A stretch of DNA of 5,286 nucleotides, taken from a bacterium. Lineage in GTDB: Bacteria; Spirochaetota; UBA4802; UBA5550. Of this stretch, positions 1 to 5,216 are shown one piece after another. The notes under the pieces were generated by a model that saw nothing but the letters and a program-made list of their open reading frames with translations, searched no databases and had not been told where the DNA came from. The position numbers and the translations under genes are program-made. How positions within the stretch are numbered: position 1 is the first letter of the stretch; every line of letters begins with the position of its first letter. The DNA lies in NCBI GenBank assembly GCA_024224995.1, contig JAAENB010001149.1, positions 1-5,286 of the forward strand. Reading direction: 5' to 3'.

Positions 1-1369
1 GATACAATCCTAATCCTGTCCCGTCATTTGCCAGGGTCCAGGATGAATCAATCAGTGATGAATACGTGGTATCAAAATCATTTGTCCTGTCCAGGCTGTC
101 CAGTATGGAACCTTTCATGCTGTACATTCCCCGCATTCCAAACAGCAGGTTATGATCCTGATTTATATCATAACTCAATCGTTCTTCAAGTGATGCCTGG
201 TGGCTGGAATGATGAAAACGTTTTGCCATGTCATCAAAACGATAGGTATACTGCACCCCTGTTTCGGGCAGCATTTCCGTTGCCCGGTACATGGCTGTTG
301 AATTCAGTACCAGGCCATTTGTTATGGTCGCCTTATCCTTCAAATAAAAATGATATCCTCTTTTGTACGCCCGGTGATCATCATCTCTCAAATAATACTC
401 AAACCCGCTTATATACGATGAACTTCCCTGGTCTATTTCCCAGTAGTATACTCCCATCTCCATTCTCTCTGTTGAGAGCTTTGCCCGGAACGCCAGGGAA
501 TCTACCCAGTTATTAAAGCCGTCGGGGATTGCCTGCCCTGCCGAAGGATTTGCCACGTTTGCCTGGTAGGTTCCGTCCGCGGTATAGTGCTGCGTCAGGG
601 TATTTGGTGCCGTATTATTATGAAAATAATCCCCGGGATCGTACCGCTCTGTGCCATTGTCGCCGTCGGTATTAAATTTTCTTAACGACAGTACCACGTG
701 AAAGTCTTCAAACTTTTTTCCGTACATGAGCTTTATATCCCGCTCATTCGTTTGCCAGCCATAGTCGGTCCCTATGTAAAGCCCTTCATAATTCTTTCGT
801 GTTATAAAATGAATTACCCCGGCGTATGCCTGGGCTCCGTACAGTGACGATCCCGGCCCCTGGATGATCTCTATCCGCTCCAGGTCATGGAATACCTGCT
901 GCCAGGTCCATAAGGTTGACCAATTATGGTTAATAAAATTCTGAACAATGCCGTCTACCATTATAAGGATCTTGGCATTGCCCACGTCTCCTCCGATCCC
1001 CCGGGTGAGCCCAAAAGAGGTAAACTCTCCTGCCCCGTCATTGTACATCATAAAATCAAATCCCGGGATATCCTCGCATACCTCTACCAGGGTCCGGTAG
1101 CCCCTTCGTTCTATCATCTCTTTTGTTATTACGGTTATATTCGACGGAGCGTCCCGCTGAGACTCTTCTCGTAGTGAGGCTGTGACCACTTCCACATCCA
1201 GCAGCTCTTCCAGTGAATATGACAGCAGCTCCTGCAGCTCTTTATCTTTTTTGGTATTTTCGGTTTTTTCCTCAGTACTTACAGCTTCCCCTGACGGCGG
1301 TTCTTCCTGGGCGTAGGCTGCCGGTAGTATACAAAAAACAATAAGTATTGCTGTTAATAAATATCTCAT
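1..1369 (-). CDS. TonB-dependent outer-membrane receptor, N-terminal part (runs off left edge)
   Basis: The minus strand is open from ATG at 1369 to the window edge: 456 residues with no stop, so the C-terminus is missing. Residues 1-20 (MRYLLTAILIVFCILPAAYA) form a signal peptide with an AYA/Q cleavage site. Residues 50-65 (SYSLEELLDVEVVTAS) resemble the segment that precedes the plug in many receptors. The plug spans about 73-190, with NITVITKEMIERRGYRTL, the DGIVQNF segment, the hallmark ERIEIIQGPGSSLYG (164-178) and AYAGVIHFITR at its end. The rest is barrel-like, with aromatic-rich alternating strands such as MGVYYWEID and FHVVLSLRKF. By family knowledge it would import a scarce ligand (siderophore, vitamin, metal complex or sugar) using TonB energy; the substrate cannot be told. 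The start at 1369 has AAAGAG upstream. An in-frame ATG at 1399 would add ten residues but has no ribosome-binding site. No ExbB, ExbD or TonB gene is in the window. Confidence 0.93.
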   Translation of the reverse strand, partial: MRYLLTAILIVFCILPAAYAQEEPPSGEAVSTEEKTENTKKDKELQELLSYSLEELLDVEVVTASLREESQRDAPSNITVITKEMIERRGYRTLVEVCEDIPGFDFMMYNDGAGEFTSFGLTRGIGGDVGNAKILIMVDGIVQNFINHNWSTLWTWQQVFHDLERIEIIQGPGSSLYGAQAYAGVIHFITRKNYEGLYIGTDYGWQTNERDIKLMYGKKFEDFHVVLSLRKFNTDGDNGTERYDPGDYFHNNTAPNTLTQHYTADGTYQANVANPSAGQAIPDGFNNWVDSLAFRAKLSTERMEMGVYYWEIDQGSSSYISGFEYYLRDDDHRAYKRGYHFYLKDKATITNGLVLNSTAMYRATEMLPETGVQYTYRFDDMAKRFHHSSHQASLEERLSYDINQDHNLLFGMRGMYSMKGSILDSLDRTNDFDTTYSSLIDSSWTLANDGTGLGLY

Positions 1370-1405
1370 AATTCCGCTCTTTTTTAAAACACATCCCATG
1401 AATAA

Positions 1406-1433
1406 AGTATATATCATTTCAGGTTTATATCAA
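1406..1433 (-). promoter_or_regulatory. sigma70-type promoter for the TonB-dependent receptor
   Basis: On the minus strand there is TTGATA (1433-1428), a 16-base spacer, then TATACT (1411-1406). The -10 matches the consensus at 5 of 6 positions and the -35 at 5 of 6. Transcription would start near 1399, giving a leader of about 30 bases before the ATG at 1369. No Fur box or B12-riboswitch motif was recognised nearby. A second, weaker pair (TTGAAC 1525-1520, TACACT 1503-1498, spacer 16) lies upstream. Confidence 0.55.
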
Positions 1434-1583
1434 CATTTTTTCTTGTTCTTTTTTATCGCTAAAATAAAACCTCCTTTATAGCGGTCTCCCTGTTATTAGT
1501 GTACCAATTTTTTTGTCCTGTTCAAAGTAACGGATTAACTATTTTATTGTGGTCATTTCTGCTATGGGTTTGTAAGAAAAATT

Positions 1584-1621
1584 CCCTTGTAGGGGCACGG
1601 CGCGCCGTGCCCCTACAAGGG
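1584..1621. repeat. Perfect 38-bp palindrome, GTAGGGGCACGG type
   Basis: The left arm CCCTTGTAGGGGCACGGCG (1584-1602) is followed directly by its exact reverse complement (1603-1621), with no spacer and no mismatch. It is much more GC-rich than the surrounding AT-rich DNA. From memory, GTAGGGGCac...gtGCCCCTAC palindromes recur in intergenic regions of many environmental bacteria, as REP- or MITE-like dispersed repeats; that link is recall, not a search. It lies 68 bp before the hydrolase start and just upstream of a possible -35. It could form a cruciform or a strong RNA hairpin, but no T-run follows, so it is not called a terminator. Confidence 0.85.
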
Positions 1622-1689
1622 CACAAAAGAACTTGACAGGTTACCAATAGACTCTCATTCTATAAAAATTCTATTTCGGAGACTGTCCC

Positions 1690-2763
1690 ATGTCAAAATT
1701 TTTTCTTTTCACAGTCCTTCTTTTTATACTTTCCTGTTCCTCCGACTCGAACCGCTTTGATGAAAAACAATGGCAAACAGATGTTAATTCCCAGGACCGG
1801 AAAAAACTCTATACCAAACACGTTGAAGACGATACGTTCTTCAACCCCTGGAACCCGGAGAAAGGCCGGGGCTGCTGTACCATTGTCAAGTGGCGCTTTA
1901 CCTTTAGCAAACCCTATTCTCCCGAAGAAGACTCTCACCTGCCGAAAGTGATTCCCAACCCCCTGGAACGTATTCGCGCCCTGGGTAATAAAGACTTTAT
2001 CCTCTGGGTTGGACACAATACCTTTCTCATCCGGATCAATGGTACTTACTGGATCACCGATCCTAATTTCGCCGGTTATACTGTTCTTCTCAAACGGAAA
2101 ACCCCTCCCGGTATTTCCATTGATGAGATTAAAAAACTGACGAACAAGATCAATATCGTTATCTCCCATAACCATTACGATCATCTCAATGAAGAAAGTA
2201 TTAAAGATCTCTCGAGTATTGCAAGCGCCTTTGTTCCCCTGGGCCTTGAGAATATTATGCACCACTGCGGAATCAAATCCATTCACGAACTCGACTGGTG
2301 GCAGGAACTGCCCGTGGCTCCTTCTTTTAAACTGCTCTGCCTTCCCGCGCAGCACTGGTCCCTCAGAGTCGGGCACACCAGGAATTCCTCCCTCTGGGCT
2401 GCCTTTCTTCTTAAAACGGAAAACCTTTCTATTTTCATTGGCGGAGACAGCGGCTACTTCATTGGCTATAAAGAATTCGGGGATAAACTGGGCTCCATTG
2501 ATTACGCTCTTTTGCCCACCACTGCCTATCATCCGCGCTGGTTTATGCACTACTCTCACATGAACGTTAACGAAGCTCTCCTTGCCTTTAAAGATCTCAA
2601 AGCCCGCTTCTTCATCCCCACCCAATGGGGCACCTTCCACCTTGGCGATGAACCGCCCGGCTTCCCCGGCCTTGACCTGGCCCGCCTGGTGAAAAAAAAG
2701 AACCTGAACCCGCAGCAGTTCCTTATTATGGATGTGGGTGAGATCGTTGTTATTAAAAGATAG
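1690..2763 (+). CDS. NAPE-PLD/RomA-like metallo-beta-lactamase-fold hydrolase, predicted lipoprotein
   Basis: This 357-residue protein starts at ATG 1690 behind GGAG at 1678-1681 (8-base spacing). Residues 1-16 (MSKFFLFTVLLFILSC) look like a lipoprotein signal peptide with Cys16, and Ser at +2 fits outer-membrane sorting by the E. coli rule. The family hallmarks are in order: FNPWNP (51-56) and IVKW (65-68), WVGHNTFLI (106-114), WITDPNF (121-127), the metal motif HNHYDH (160-165), PAQHWS (219-224), GGDSGYF (251-257), YHPRWFMHYSH (280-290) and TQWGTFHLGDEPP (311-323). These match N-acyl-phosphatidylethanolamine phospholipase D and its bacterial relatives, which use two zinc ions to hydrolyse phosphodiester or lipid-like substrates. 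Metal ligands seen are His160, His162, Asp164, His165, His222 and Asp253. The seventh, usually His before WGTF, is Gln312 here. The substrate is unknown. It seems to be a single-gene unit, divergent from the receptor. Confidence 0.9.
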   Translation: MSKFFLFTVLLFILSCSSDSNRFDEKQWQTDVNSQDRKKLYTKHVEDDTFFNPWNPEKGRGCCTIVKWRFTFSKPYSPEEDSHLPKVIPNPLERIRALGNKDFILWVGHNTFLIRINGTYWITDPNFAGYTVLLKRKTPPGISIDEIKKLTNKINIVISHNHYDHLNEESIKDLSSIASAFVPLGLENIMHHCGIKSIHELDWWQELPVAPSFKLLCLPAQHWSLRVGHTRNSSLWAAFLLKTENLSIFIGGDSGYFIGYKEFGDKLGSIDYALLPTTAYHPRWFMHYSHMNVNEALLAFKDLKARFFIPTQWGTFHLGDEPPGFPGLDLARLVKKKNLNPQQFLIMDVGEIVVIKR

Positions 2764-2868
2764 TTTGAAGCTTCGACAGGGTCAGCGCTCTCAAGAAACT
2801 CTTTTTAAATAGGGCTGGTTTCCGGGAATTTTGGCCCCAGGGCGTTTTTGCGCAGGGGTTGTTCTTGA

Positions 2869-2908
2869 CCGATCACCGATCACCCGGCCCAAAGGGCCTC
2901 CGATTACC
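2869..2908. repeat. Degenerate CCGATCA heptamer repeats with small hairpin
   Basis: Two direct copies of CCGATCA (2869-2875, 2876-2882) are followed by CC, then a small hairpin GGCCC-AAA-GGGCC (2886-2898) and one CCGATTA copy (2900-2906). The same heptamer recurs after the second YD gene (4918-4933), so these repeats lie on both sides of the tandem gene pair. The gap 2764-2952 holds no coding signal. Just after the hydrolase stop, TTCGACAGGGTCAGC (2772-2786) resembles a half of a common dispersed intergenic repeat, and no clear hydrolase terminator is visible. Confidence 0.5.
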
Positions 2909-2952
2909 TTCCCCCTCCCCCCTTCCGGTATTAATACCAAAGTATGAGCCCC

Positions 2953-2999
2953 TTTCATCCCTTTGATCGATTTTCATCCGCCCTGTTTTTGCCTATATT
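2953..2999 (+). promoter_or_regulatory. Conserved upstream block and promoter of first YD-repeat gene
   Basis: The block 2953-2976 contains TTTGATCGATTTTCA and is identical to 3953-3976. Its last six bases TTTTCA (2971-2976) can act as a -35, followed by 17 bases and TATATT (2994-2999) as the -10. The same spacing is kept in the second copy, which supports the reading. The upstream part (CATCCCTTTGATCGA) is conserved beyond what a core promoter needs and may be a regulator-binding site. The distance from -10 to the start codon is 35 bases. Confidence 0.5.
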
Positions 3000-3034
3000 T
3001 TGAAATATAAATCATTTCCAAATGGAGCTTTGAC

Positions 3035-3907
3035 ATGAACCGATATAAGCATTTTTTCCTGTTTTCCTCTCTTCCCGGGGCTTTTTCCCTGGTTAAGTGC
3101 AAACCCTTTGATGATAATAGCAGCAGCGAATCCTGCCGCCTTTCCAGGTATACACGGTCTTATAGTGATCTCTCTAAAGAAGAATGGGAATATTTCTATA
3201 ATTTTTCCGGGAATATTTGCCGTATTTCTTCTATAGATGTTCACGGCCGGGCCTCTTCCGCACTGTTTGAATATAACGATTATAATTATCTTTCAGGTAT
3301 TACCTTTATTGACGGGTTCAATAAATACCAGGGCTATAAGGCCGAATATAATGACTCGGGCTTACTTATTTCCGAGTCCGTTTTCGACTCCTCCGGCTCC
3401 TGGGTTCATCACGCTTTATATGAATATAACAATAAGGGCTTTGTTACCAAACAAATTTTATATTACGATCATCTCAATCCCCGGAATATTCTTACGGTTA
3501 CCTTTGCCTACGACCGCCCGGGGAACGTTATTCAATGCATGTATCCTCCCAGCGGCTTGCTCGATGTATACAACCGCTATGAATATAATTCTAACGGCTC
3601 TATTAGTTCGTTTCTCAATTCCATTGACGGCTGCTCCATCACTAAAACTATCTCTTATATTTATGATTCCCGGGGCTTTCCGGTTAAAGAGCTGGTTGAT
3701 GGTTTTGTTGATAAAAAATATATAAATGAATATAACGAAAAAGGGTACAGGATCAAAACCTCCGGGTCTCGGGCCAACGGCTCTGGCTACTGCGATACTT
3801 TTGAGTATGAAAGCTCTCCCTGGCTCGCGAAATTTTGCGGCTCTTTTTCTTTTTTCTCACCGGAGGTTCCGGCCGCTTGTGCATATGACCTCAGAGCTCT
3901 TTATTAG
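3035..3907 (+). CDS. YD/RHS-like repeat exported protein, first tandem copy
   Basis: This 290-residue protein starts at ATG 3035, seven bases after GGAG (3024-3027). Residues 1-22 form a short hydrophobic export signal ending in SLVKC; Lys21 just before Cys22 is a poor lipobox, so lipidation is doubtful. Residues 53 to about 256 hold roughly eight repeats of 23-28 residues. They begin with [EAI]Y[ND]xxG, as in EYNDSGLLISE (104-114), EYNNKGFVTKQ (130-140), AYDRPGNVIQ (158-167), EYNSNGSISS (183-192), IYDSRGFPVKE (209-219) and EYNEKGYRIK (232-241). This resembles the YD repeats of RHS proteins, which form beta-sheet shells, but at 290 residues and with no toxin domain it is far smaller than a typical Rhs protein. 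The tail keeps FSFFSPEV (271-278), matching the paralog, then ends in an unrelated PAACAYDLRALY. The function is unknown; a surface or periplasmic role is inferred. It has its own promoter. Confidence 0.82.
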   Translation: MNRYKHFFLFSSLPGAFSLVKCKPFDDNSSSESCRLSRYTRSYSDLSKEEWEYFYNFSGNICRISSIDVHGRASSALFEYNDYNYLSGITFIDGFNKYQGYKAEYNDSGLLISESVFDSSGSWVHHALYEYNNKGFVTKQILYYDHLNPRNILTVTFAYDRPGNVIQCMYPPSGLLDVYNRYEYNSNGSISSFLNSIDGCSITKTISYIYDSRGFPVKELVDGFVDKKYINEYNEKGYRIKTSGSRANGSGYCDTFEYESSPWLAKFCGSFSFFSPEVPAACAYDLRALY

Positions 3908-3921
3908 AGCATTTCACCTGT

Positions 3922-3939
3922 CTCATACTTAAGTATGAG
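3922..3939 (+). terminator. 18-bp palindrome after first YD gene, possible terminator
   Basis: CTCATACTT (3922-3930) is followed directly by its reverse complement AAGTATGAG (3931-3939), then CCTTTTT. It lies 14 bases after the stop of the first YD gene, so it could fold into a stem with a T-rich tail. The stem is AT-rich and the two Cs before the Ts weaken it. The right arm belongs to the duplicated block; the left arm is absent from the first copy at 2940. Confidence 0.4.
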
Positions 3940-3952
3940 CCTTTTTCGCCCT

Positions 3953-3999
3953 TTTCATCCCTTTGATCGATTTTCAACAGGGCTTTTTTTTGCTATTTT
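3953..3999 (+). promoter_or_regulatory. Conserved upstream block and promoter of second YD-repeat gene
   Basis: This is the second copy of the 24-bp block (3953-3976), ending in TTTTCA (3971-3976). A 17-base spacer leads to TATTTT (3994-3999), and TG at 3991-3992 makes an extended -10. The -10 lies 39 bases before the start codon at 4039. It implies the second gene is transcribed on its own rather than only by read-through from the first. Confidence 0.5.
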
Positions 4000-4038
4000 C
4001 TGAGTATAAAACAATTTAATTTTTCAAGGAGTTCTCAA

Positions 4039-4908
4039 ATGTTATTTAAAAAAGTTTTCTTTCTCTTCCATTTTCTCGTTATTATCATTGCCCTGGCTGT
4101 TTCTCTTCTGGGCTGTGAAAGTGGTGATGACAACGGTCCTTTTCGTCTTTCAAAACATACCATATTTAATCTCGACGGTTCCAAAAAAGTAGAACACTCT
4201 ATTTCCTATAATTCCAGGGGCTATATGGTTTCTTACTCTTCTCACCACATTGATTATATAACCGAAACATACACCTATAAATACAATGATGCCGGTTCTA
4301 TTTCCGGGATTAACTTAATCCATGAAAATGCCGGTGAATTCCATGTCCTTTCCGCTGAATATAATGAGCATGGTTCTCTTTCTTCCGAAACATTTTTCGA
4401 TACCAATGGCTCCAAAACTATTTCCGCTTCCTATGAATCCGTGAACAACGGCTCTCTTATTAACCAGGATACCGATATGGATTATGCCTATCCCGGACAG
4501 CATAAATATTCTTCTTTTGAACTCGACGAGGCCGGCCGTGTTGTTAAAAAAGCCACGCCCGATTTAAGATATTATTATACTTACGAGTATGATGCCGGCG
4601 GTAGACTTATTACTACAACCCATTATAATGACGATGACTCTGCTGCATGGTCCCGTTCCTATGAATATGACAGCTCCGGTTTCCTGGTTAAAAAATTCTC
4701 CAATGGCTCTCTTTCCGGAGAATATAAAAACGAATACGATAACCTGGGCAGAAGGATCAAACGCTCCGAATTTAATTCAGACGGCTCTCCCTATCGCTAT
4801 GAAACCTTTGAATACGAAAACGGTTCCGCTCTTACTCCCAATAATCCTGTTGGCCTGGTTACCCAGTTTTTATTTCTGTGGGGGCCCGAGGTTAAGGTTG
4901 AATGGTAA
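4039..4908 (+). CDS. YD/RHS-like repeat lipoprotein, second tandem copy
   Basis: This 289-residue protein starts at ATG 4039, seven bases after AAGGAG (4026-4031). Residues 1-26 are a clear lipoprotein signal peptide: basic KK at 4-5, a long hydrophobic core and the lipobox SLLGC with Cys26. Glu at +2 fits outer-membrane sorting by the E. coli rule. Repeats run from about 56 to 257, for example KYNDAGSISG (81-90), EYNEHGSLSSE (107-117), EYDAGGRLIT (183-192), EYDSSGFLVKK (209-219) and EYDNLGRRIKR (232-242). The last three start at the same residue numbers as in the first copy, so residues 183-257 align without gaps; earlier repeats are shifted by a few residues. The C-terminus has FLFLWGPEV, then KVEW and the stop. 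There is no toxin or enzyme domain. A surface-structure or adhesion-like role is possible but not shown. Confidence 0.87.
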   Translation: MLFKKVFFLFHFLVIIIALAVSLLGCESGDDNGPFRLSKHTIFNLDGSKKVEHSISYNSRGYMVSYSSHHIDYITETYTYKYNDAGSISGINLIHENAGEFHVLSAEYNEHGSLSSETFFDTNGSKTISASYESVNNGSLINQDTDMDYAYPGQHKYSSFELDEAGRVVKKATPDLRYYYTYEYDAGGRLITTTHYNDDDSAAWSRSYEYDSSGFLVKKFSNGSLSGEYKNEYDNLGRRIKRSEFNSDGSPYRYETFEYENGSALTPNNPVGLVTQFLFLWGPEVKVEW

Positions 4909-4917
4909 TGAGTTCCT

Positions 4918-4933
4918 CCGATCACCGGTTACC
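4918..4933. repeat. CCGATCA heptamer repeat downstream of YD pair
   Basis: CCGATCA (4918-4924) is followed in phase by the variant CCGGTTA (4925-4931) and CC. It matches the heptamers at 2869-2908 on the other side of the tandem gene pair. The sequence before it (CCT) and after it (ACCTT) also resembles the CCTCCGATTACCTT at 2897-2910. It has ten bases to the second YD stop on one side and six to the receptor remnant on the other. Confidence 0.45.
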
Positions 4934-4939
4934 TTACTT

Positions 4940-5119
4940 CTAGAATTCGTACTTTAAGCCAACCTGGAAGGTTCTTCCCGGTTGGGGGTGGTACGGTGGT
5001 GAGAATCCGCCTGGGTTTACATTGCTTGTGGGATCATACTCCTCCCGCAACCCGGCCCCGGTTCCGCAGCCCATTCCCCACGGGGAAAACTTTCCATTTA
5101 AACACAACTTGCCCACCTT
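4940..5119 (-). pseudogene. C-terminal remnant of a TonB-dependent receptor
   Basis: Read on the minus strand, 59 codons end at a TAG (4942-4940). The last part reads LREEYDPTSN, then NPGGFSPPYHPQPGRTFQVG and LKYEF. The ending GRTFQVGLKYEF is the classic last beta-strand of TonB-dependent receptors, with alternating hydrophobic residues and a terminal Phe needed for outer-membrane assembly. The frame is closed upstream by TAA (5122-5120), and no plug or barrel sequence precedes it; there is no sensible start codon with a ribosome-binding site. It therefore looks like a leftover of a deleted or rearranged receptor gene, on the same strand as the partial receptor at 1-1369. Whether it came from a copy of that gene cannot be judged, because the C-terminus of that gene is outside the window. 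A frameshift near 5100 joining longer upstream sequence was looked for and not found. Confidence 0.6.
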
Positions 5120-5126
5120 TTATAAT

Positions 5127-5155
5127 AATATATTCAATTATGCTGATACTATCAA
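5127..5155 (-). promoter_or_regulatory. Minus-strand sigma70-type promoter candidate before the receptor remnant
   Basis: On the minus strand there is TTGATA (5155-5150), a 17-base spacer and TATATT (5132-5127), a good match by sequence and spacing. It lies just upstream of the receptor remnant in very AT-rich DNA, so it may be a surviving promoter or a chance match. No intact gene follows it: the next frames on the minus strand are the remnant and short unconvincing ORFs. Confidence 0.35.
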
Positions 5156-5187
5156 GTGCAATATCCCTCTATATAAAAGCATCTTAT

Positions 5188-5206
5188 GCCCCCGGGGTTA
5201 GGGGGC
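5188..5206 (-). terminator. GC-rich hairpin after the right-edge gene, weak terminator candidate
   Basis: GCCCCC (5188-5193) and GGGGGC (5201-5206) form a six-base-pair stem around a seven-base loop. On the minus strand it follows the stop codon of the right-edge gene by ten bases. The T-rich sequence lies before the hairpin (TTTTTATAT) rather than directly after it, where it reads ATAAGATGCTTTT, so intrinsic termination is uncertain. Confidence 0.35.
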
Positions 5207-5216
5207 GATATAAAAA

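Larger units (their letters stand above)
1370..1689. other. Divergent intergenic region between receptor and hydrolase genes
   Basis: This 320-bp gap holds the receptor promoter, a perfect palindrome at 1584-1621 and the short leader of the hydrolase gene. An AAGGAGG-like stretch on the minus strand (around 1476-1470) has no start codon at a workable distance, so no leader peptide is called. On the plus strand TTGACA (1633-1638) precedes the hydrolase, but the nearest good -10 (TATAAA, 1661-1666) is 22 bases away, so that promoter is uncertain. I see no RNA gene or coding signal in the rest. Confidence 0.6.
2940..4908 (+). repeat. Tandem duplication of promoter plus YD-repeat gene (period about 1000 bp)
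   Basis: Two units are visible: 2940-3907 and 3931-4908. Both begin with AAGTATGAGCC (2940-2950 and 3931-3941). A 24-bp identical block follows (2953-2976 and 3953-3976), then a -10 element (2994 and 3994), a ribosome-binding site and a gene of 290 or 289 codons. The block and the -10 element are exactly 1000 bp apart, and the two start codons are 1004 bp apart. The encoded proteins have the same repeat architecture, so one unit probably arose from the other. Coding sequences have diverged much more than the 24-bp block, which suggests the block is under selection or was converted recently. Confidence 0.75.

Noticed and set aside
28..516. 162-codon plus-strand open frame opposite the receptor
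   Set aside because: Its composition is rich in Pro, Cys and Leu without domain logic, and the minus strand encodes a clear receptor barrel through the same DNA.
1470..1476. Strong Shine-Dalgarno-like GGAGG on the minus strand, possible leader peptide
   Set aside because: No ATG, GTG or TTG lies 5-12 bases downstream, so no leader peptide can be supported.
1498..1525. Second minus-strand promoter (TTGAAC, 16 bases, TACACT)
   Set aside because: Weaker than the pair at 1433-1406 and farther from the gene; kept only as a note.
1633..1666. Plus-strand promoter TTGACA / TATAAA before the hydrolase
   Set aside because: The spacer is 22 bases, outside the usual 15-19, and no better -10 is found at the right distance, so it is not called.
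1693..2640. 315-codon open frame on the minus strand opposite the hydrolase gene
   Set aside because: It is an antisense shadow: the plus strand carries all family motifs of a metallo-beta-lactamase hydrolase with signal peptide and ribosome-binding site, while the minus frame shows no domain or start signal.
2835..2860. Terminator after the hydrolase (CCCCAGGGCG...GCGCAGGGG)
   Set aside because: The stem has mismatches and the following sequence (TTGTTCTTG) is not a proper T-run.
3035..4908. Rhs toxin/immunity system
   Set aside because: YD-like repeats are present, but there is no Rhs core motif, no C-terminal toxin domain and no small immunity gene following either copy.
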